Shown: positions 39,084-40,325 of the stretch, piece by piece | Position numbering within the stretch: the stretch's first letter is position 1 | Layout: each line of letters opens with the position of its first letter | IMG/VR virus record: IMGVR_UViG_3300032084_002789 | Span: 1-40,325 of that record | Length of the DNA: 40,325 bases | Strand: one strand, 5' to 3' | Origin: a virus | Position numbers and translations under genes: made by a program | Notes under the pieces: generated by a model | Database searches by the model: none | Seen by the model: the letters and a program-made list of their open reading frames with translations, nothing else | Told to the model about the DNA's origin: nothing

Positions 39084-40325
39084 CTATCCAGGTAGATCTA
39101 TTTGATCAAATTCGTCGCAATCTAGACAATCAGCATCTGTTGTTAAATTAATATTATTCTCAGTAGGAGGACATCTAAACACATCGCTTGGGTCCGTGTC
39201 ATAGTTTTCTCCGCAGTAAAATAATAATGCTTCGAACGTAACGCTTGCTCTACCGCTTAAATTGTCCATTTTGCATTCTAAATTTTTAATTTCAAAACCA
39301 GTATTATACCGGGGACTCCCGGTTACATTTAATATAGTAATATCGCTACCACTTGGCAACAAGTTTGATCTGTTTTCAGGAATTCTAATATCTCCCCCAC
39401 TATAGACCCATGTAGAATTACTAAATGATGTACTCCTGCTAAGAGGTATATTAATCCATATGGCTTTGGGGTTTTGCCCTCCTTCAGCGACCAAAGGAAT
39501 GTTAATAGATGAAGGAGTAAATTCAGTACCTTCTTTACATCCTGTTTCTTCGTCTATGTCTTCATCACAGCATGTCCAATGACCAACTTGCCTACATCCT
39601 TGAACCCCTTCATCATCACATAATGCATACCAATTACTTAATCTTTCCTGACATTCAGTACATCCTGTTGTATTAATACAAGATTGCTCCAAGCAGTCTC
39701 TTAGGTTGTCAAAAGTTTCGCATGGTGTGGAGCCGTCAAGCTCCCCAGTAAATACACAGTTGCCATCTCCCATTCTGGCTTTATTTTCTTCGCTATTTTT
39801 GATACATCCTACGAATTGTGTATTACCACTATCATCTCGACAAAAATCACAACCAGGGCAAACGTAGTGAGATATAGGATAACATGTATCTCCATCACAT
39901 AATACATAATAACCATGAGACCCACTCTTCCATGTAAAGTCTTCTTTGGGGTTTTCGCATAATTCTGTCATATAATTTGCTTCGCACTCTCTCATAGCCT
40001 GCATTGTAGAACAGGCCGTGTTACCATTAGCGGAGAAAAATTCAGCACCTTGACATGAGCTATGTTCAGATTGCCATAAGTATTGACATTCACTTGAAGA
40101 CCCAATAAATAACGGTAAAGCCTGATTACAACTATTCAAACAAGAAAATCCTTCATCCGGCATGATATTACCATCTATACCTGAAATATCTTCGTGTTGT
40201 AGTATGTCGTCGCAACAGATTGCGGGCGTGGGGGTCAATGTCGCTGCTGGTGGGGTGGTTTGAGGTGGTGGGGGTGGAGGGTGTTGAGGAAGTGGTGTGG
40301 GTGTTGTTATTGTTTCTGGTGTTAT
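39084..40325 (-). CDS. large Cys-rich repeat protein, 5' end beyond the window
   Basis: At least 413 codons; the frame stays open to the right edge, so the N-terminus is missing, and the in-frame TTG at 40236-40238 is not a credible start. The visible N-terminal part is a Pro/Thr linker (TTPTPLPQHPPPPPP). Next come two similar Cys-rich units: CSTMQAMREC ... YYVLCDGDTC ... HYVCPGC, and CETFDNLRDC ... WYALCDDEGV ... HWTCC. The C-terminal ~150 residues (INIPLVAEGG, SFSNSTWVYSGGDIRIP) are beta-rich with fewer Cys. The composition suggests an extracellular or virion-surface adhesin, possibly disulfide-bonded. No family recognised. Confidence 0.75.
   Translation of the reverse strand: MTPETITTPTPLPQHPPPPPPQTTPPAATLTPTPAICCDDILQHEDISGIDGNIMPDEGFSCLNSCNQALPLFIGSSSECQYLWQSEHSSCQGAEFFSANGNTACSTMQAMRECEANYMTELCENPKEDFTWKSGSHGYYVLCDGDTCYPISHYVCPGCDFCRDDSGNTQFVGCIKNSEENKARMGDGNCVFTGELDGSTPCETFDNLRDCLEQSCINTTGCTECQERLSNWYALCDDEGVQGCRQVGHWTCCDEDIDEETGCKEGTEFTPSSINIPLVAEGGQNPKAIWINIPLSRSTSFSNSTWVYSGGDIRIPENRSNLLPSGSDITILNVTGSPRYNTGFEIKNLECKMDNLSGRASVTFEALLFYCGENYDTDPSDVFRCPPTENNINLTTDADCLDCDEFDQIDLPG

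Noticed and set aside
1-40325. tRNA genes, CRISPR arrays, insertion sequences, integrase or attachment sites
   Set aside because: Coding density leaves almost no room. I saw no spaced direct repeats, no transposase or integrase motif, and no tRNA-like cloverleaf in the gaps.

Overview
The window reads as a stretch of a large, AT-rich tailed-phage genome, probably from a marine or freshwater environment. Every gene I accept lies on the minus strand, so transcription runs from high to low coordinates. Genes are packed with 1-17 bp overlaps, many of them ATGA stop/start junctions, and many have an AGGAG-like ribosome binding site, so expression is prokaryotic. Phage character comes from a RecA/UvsX-like ATPase, PhoH, an HNH endonuclease, a monomeric B12-dependent ribonucleotide reductase, dCMP deaminase, a divergent sigma factor and several virion-like hypothetical proteins. 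No terminase, portal, capsid or polymerase gene is visible here, so neither the host nor the phage family can be named.

Layout in transcription order. (1) 40.3-36.2 kb: a Cys-rich repeat protein running off the right edge, an RgpF-like glycosyltransferase, a sulfotransferase, a GDP-mannose 3,5-epimerase and a small Cys-rich protein. (2) 36.2-30.1 kb: a strong sigma70-type promoter, then a macro-domain protein, small unknowns (including an unlisted 31-aa membrane peptide), a nucleoside deoxyribosyltransferase-like protein, GMP reductase and three glycosyltransferases. (3) 30.1-25 kb: virion-associated-looking proteins, a PAP2 phosphatase, a sigma factor, a ClpP-like protease and a DeoC-like TIM barrel lacking the catalytic lysine. 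(4) 25-21 kb: four glycosyltransferases (GlcNAc-transferase type, two paralogous GT2-like, GT25). (5) 20.9-12.5 kb: a probable structural protein, two Cys-rich paralogous proteins lying in a GC-rich island, then a cassette of small membrane or exported proteins with a papain-like protease, a trypsin-like protease and a membrane-anchored ComEA-like helix-hairpin-helix protein. (6) 12.4-6.1 kb: RgpF-like glycosyltransferase, RmlB, RmlC, a three-part 821-aa glycosyltransferase and a sulfotransferase. (7) 6-0 kb: nucleotide and DNA metabolism (dCMP deaminase, ribonucleotide reductase, PhoH, HNH, FmdB-like, HTH, RecA-like).

The dominant theme is glycan synthesis: about ten glycosyltransferases, two sulfotransferases and three sugar-nucleotide enzymes, interleaved with Cys-rich proteins that look like surface or tail components. 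I infer that the phage decorates its own virion, or alters the host surface, with a complex and possibly sulfated glycan. A second theme is regulation. One leader could work as a T4-lysozyme-type switch (a candidate promoter inside an SD-sequestering hairpin at 17138-17165), and a GGTGTATA motif recurs upstream of gene starts on the coding strand. Two good sigma70 promoters sit upstream of the nucleotide-metabolism genes and of the macro-domain gene. All family assignments are from motif reading only; no database search was run.
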